Of a stretch of DNA of 24,805 bases, positions 22,968-24,805 are shown piece by piece. The notes under the pieces were generated by a model. The model did not search any database. It saw only the letters and a program-made list of their open reading frames with translations, and was not told the DNA's origin. The translations under genes were made by a program, and so were the position numbers. The first letter of the stretch is position 1, and each line of letters opens with the position of its first letter. This stretch comes from CAYGAM01 sp964347915 (GTDB lineage Archaea; Thermoproteota; Nitrososphaeria; Nitrososphaerales; Nitrosopumilaceae): assembly GCA_964347915.1 (NCBI GenBank), contig CAYGAM010000026.1:1-24805 (forward strand), in the 5' to 3' direction.

Positions 22968-23384
22968 TCACAAGTCTAAAAGAAATCTCATGCGCACGGG
23001 CCTGCCGTCTTTTATGAGCATTTGATGAAGCGTAGGTGCTTTTATCTCCACCTTGAATCCGTGCTTTTTTAGGTCAAGCGGCTCGCCGTGCAGCGCAGCG
23101 TCCGCCCGGCATTCACCGTTCTGGGACACTTTTGCCTCCAGCCCTTGAATTGCAAATCCTTCGGCTATCATCTGATAGTTTATCTCCTCCAGCCAGTTGA
23201 GCAAAAGGTCGCAAAGATTCCTGCCTTTTACAGAGATTTCTCTGCTCTCTGTATCCTGCACCGTGCTCATGTCAAGCGTTATTTCAACCGCAGATTCTGC
23301 AGCCTTTTGAAACGCCGTATTCATGTCCGGAGCCTCCACTTCGACTATTGCATCTGTTGCATGCTCCAAAAACCTGTAGCTCAT
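22968..23384 (-). CDS. Archease (RtcB tRNA-ligase cofactor)
   Basis: This 138-residue protein is an archease: YRFLEHATDAIVEVEAPDMN at the N terminus with the conserved His-Asp pair (HATD), LLLNWLEEINYQM in the middle, and the C-terminal KAPTLHQMLI segment with KDGRPVRMRFLLDL. Archease accelerates guanylylation and turnover of RtcB, which joins tRNA halves after intron removal. RtcB is not in the window. A TATA box (AATTAAATATTC) lies 27 nt upstream. Confidence 0.92.
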   Translation of the reverse strand: MSYRFLEHATDAIVEVEAPDMNTAFQKAAESAVEITLDMSTVQDTESREISVKGRNLCDLLLNWLEEINYQMIAEGFAIQGLEAKVSQNGECRADAALHGEPLDLKKHGFKVEIKAPTLHQMLIKDGRPVRMRFLLDL

Positions 23385-23404
23385 TAAGACTCAAAGCCAC
23401 CTCT

Positions 23405-23416
23405 GAATATTTAATT
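23405..23416 (-). promoter_or_regulatory. TATA box of the archease gene
   Basis: On the minus strand AATTAAATATTC is centred 27 nt upstream of the ATG at 23384, giving a nearly leaderless transcript. Confidence 0.5.
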
Positions 23417-23500
23417 GTGCGACCGCCTCTCAATTCCGATAATTCCAGTCTTTTTTTTTTGAGCCGCACCGTTATGCCTGATTTTTCACCATGCCGCACT

Positions 23501-23737
23501 CTATGAGGCAAGACATTGGCTTAGGTCCTGGTGAAACTGCGCCCTTTGAAAGCTGCTAAGCTCTTCATCCTTGAACTGCACTGCAAAGTCCTGCATTTCG
23601 TCGCACGACCAGTCCTTCCAAATTCTGGGATTTATGACGTTTTCTTCCAGCCAGTCGATTGCCAGTATTGCAGGAATCAGGACACCAAATACCGATATGA
23701 CAATCACTGCCAGCAGCTTTTGACTGATCTCTACCAC
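23501..23737 (-). CDS. Small membrane-anchored protein with CDE...C pair
   Basis: This 78-residue protein has an N-terminal transmembrane helix (about 8-27) and a small acidic domain with C45 in SCDEMQ and C75 in SQC near the end, 30 residues apart. The layout matches the 85-aa protein at 15523-15780. The GTG start is 27 nt after the phasin-like gene stop, so both are probably one transcription unit. Function unknown. Confidence 0.72.
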   Translation of the reverse strand: MVEISQKLLAVIVISVFGVLIPAILAIDWLEENVINPRIWKDWSCDEMQDFAVQFKDEELSSFQRAQFHQDLSQCLAS

Positions 23738-23764
23738 GGTAATAAAAAAAGGCTGGAGGTTAAT

Positions 23765-24184
23765 CTACTTTGTTCTTGTCCTTTTGTTCTTTTGAGGCCA
23801 CATCGAATCCCATGTGTCGGCAAACTGCTTCATTGCGTCTTCGTACGCCTTCATCTGCTTCATTCCGGCCTCGCCGGCTGCTTTCTGCCACTGCAGGCCA
23901 AGCTTTTTGACCGACTCTGGCGTCGAATCTTCGATCATCTTCTGCCAGTTCTCGGCAAACTGCCTCGCCGCCTCGCTTTGGACAGAGCTCATAGCCTTCT
24001 GCCAGTTTTCGCCGAAAGCCTTCATCGTATCCATTGAGGATTCTTTTGACGCCTTGTCCCAGATTTTGTTAAAGTTGGACTGCATCTCTGACGACGCCTC
24101 CTGCATCGACTCAAACATCTTTTTCCAGTTGTCAAAGGACTTTGTGTATTCTTCCCAAAGATTTGACCAATCTCCGTTAGACAT
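23765..24184 (-). CDS. Phasin/PhaE-like helical protein
   Basis: This 139-residue protein is nearly all helix and rich in Trp, Met, Gln, Lys and Glu, with recurring ENWQK/QWQK segments (GENWQKAMSSVQ, AENWQKMIED, LQWQKAAGEA) that suggest internal helical repeats and a coiled coil. The basic tail is PQKNKRTRTK. This composition resembles phasins or the PhaE subunit of archaeal polyhydroxyalkanoate synthase, but it is shorter than PhaE and no PhaC is in the window. GTTTATTTTT lies 27 nt upstream of the ATG. Confidence 0.6.
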   Translation of the reverse strand: MSNGDWSNLWEEYTKSFDNWKKMFESMQEASSEMQSNFNKIWDKASKESSMDTMKAFGENWQKAMSSVQSEAARQFAENWQKMIEDSTPESVKKLGLQWQKAAGEAGMKQMKAYEDAMKQFADTWDSMWPQKNKRTRTK

Positions 24185-24205
24185 GAAATACTGCCCTTTT
24201 ATGCC

Positions 24206-24215
24206 AAAAATAAAC
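24206..24215 (-). promoter_or_regulatory. TATA box of the phasin-like gene
   Basis: On the minus strand GTTTATTTTT is centred 27 nt upstream of the ATG at 24184. Confidence 0.45.
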
Positions 24216-24736
24216 CCATCTGCTCTGCCAGCTAAGCGAAATGTACTCTGATTGAACTATCTTGCAGGAAAGATTGCTTTGGGCTGAAGCCAAGTTTGCT
24301 CCTGTATTTTGTCTATGATATGCATCGCTTGACTGAAGGGGCGCGGCTTGGCTTGTACGCAACCTGCATCATGAGAAAACACGTTATAGATAATGCCAAG
24401 TCACAAGGACCCTCTGGGGGAGGGGAGAGGAGCTTCAGAGGCAGCCCTTTGATTTTGCATCGCGCATTATACTCAATCTGCTTTCCATTAAGCCAAATTC
24501 GTTCCTCATGAGATAATTCGGCATGACTGCCTGCTGTGAATTTTACGCGCTTTCTGGCCTGCGTCTAACAGTATCCTCGTCTGACAACTTGGTCTAGCCT
24601 GCCTTTTGCCGTGAGGATGCAGCCCGTTTTTTCAGCTGATTGGTAGCAAGGGTATTTTTTCGGACTGTGTGATTTGTGTGATGCCTGCAAAATCCGCCCA
24701 AATATTACTTAAATATGCCCAGCTTGGTTACATACA
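24216..24736. other. Intergenic stretch without a recognised gene
   Basis: About 520 bases with no convincing gene. Near 24411-24441 a G-rich stretch is flanked by CCTCTG and CAGAGG. At the end lies the TATA box ACTTAAATATG (24707-24717) of the truncated gene. Confidence 0.45.
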
Positions 24737-24805
24737 ATGTTAAACATGAACAAAGCAAACACTGCAGCTCATCGTCTGCATTCCCCTAGCCGATTGGCTG
24801 GCGGG
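24737..24805 (+). CDS. N terminus of an unidentified gene (3' truncated)
   Basis: An ATG at 24737 opens a frame of 23 codons to the window edge, beginning MLNMNKANTAAHRLHSPSRL. ACTTAAATATG is centred 25 nt upstream, the same spacing as for confirmed genes here. The peptide alone identifies no family. Confidence 0.5.
   Translation, partial: MLNMNKANTAAHRLHSPSRLAGG

Noticed and set aside
24411..24441. G-rich hairpin CCTCTG...CAGAGG as a terminator or RNA element
   Set aside because: Only six paired bases around a 19-nt loop and no gene ends nearby, so it is likely chance.
1..24805. tRNA, rRNA, CRISPR array, transposase or integrase
   Set aside because: I looked for T-loop-like GGTTCRAATCC sequences, regularly spaced direct repeats and mobile-element proteins and found none.

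Overview
The window is archaeal and most likely from a Nitrososphaerota (Thaumarchaeota) ammonia-oxidiser lineage. The evidence is a ribosomal protein eL8-eS28-eL24-Ndk-aIF5B cluster, an Rpo7-Spt4 pair, an archease, a GTP-dependent dephospho-CoA kinase, a membrane-anchored double cupredoxin, small membrane proteins with two cysteines, and TATA boxes centred about 25-27 nt upstream of start codons (leaderless mRNAs). Many starts are GTG or TTG, and neighbouring genes often overlap by ATGA or GTGA.

Layout. 1-1636: the tail of a membrane protein and a substrate-binding protein. 1798-2553 (-): Spt4 and Rpo7. 2792-5049 (+): Mrp/NBP35 ATPase, dephospho-CoA kinase and a zinc metallopeptidase. 5112-7151 (+): K+-independent proton-pumping pyrophosphatase. 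7152-7990: mostly non-coding, with one convincing 36-aa gene. 7989-11578 (-): a four-gene operon encoding a ubiquitin-like protein, an E2-like protein, a JAB-E1 fusion and an AvcD-like nucleotide deaminase. 11661-12398 (+): a divergent CARF-winged-helix regulator. 12692-15128: a small Cys/His protein, a membrane double cupredoxin, a stand-alone JAMM protease and a DUF2024 protein. 15523-18683: a small membrane protein, a phosphohexomutase, a frameshifted SDH-family serine protease and a small helical protein. 19165-22257 (+): the translation cluster, ending in a hidden 29-aa membrane peptide. 22258-24184 (-): thioredoxin, archease, a membrane peptide and a phasin-like helical protein. The window ends in the first 23 codons of a gene with a good TATA box.

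The most interesting region is 7989-12398. It combines three modules that are usually discussed separately: a prokaryotic ubiquitin-like conjugation cassette (Multi_ubiq-type Ubl, E2 family E-like protein, JAB-ThiF fusion), an anti-phage dCTP-deaminase-like effector (degenerate P-loop domain plus zinc deaminase domain), and a CARF-HTH sensor/regulator. The four minus-strand genes are translationally coupled (ATGA, a 32-nt overlap, TAATG). The divergent 82-bp spacer holds both TATA boxes, and a perfect 7-6-7 inverted repeat lies over the regulator's own promoter. The island looks A+T-richer than its flanks, most strongly around the Ubl, E2 and CARF genes. I infer an antiviral nucleotide-depletion system whose effector is controlled by Ubl conjugation or a nucleotide signal. 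The function is not demonstrated by sequence alone.

Other points: a dispersed degenerate intergenic repeat (about 13001, 13237 and 15255), an apparent +1 frameshift in the SDH protease, and several small genes easily missed by ORF calling. I saw no rRNA, tRNA, CRISPR array, transposase or phage structural gene.
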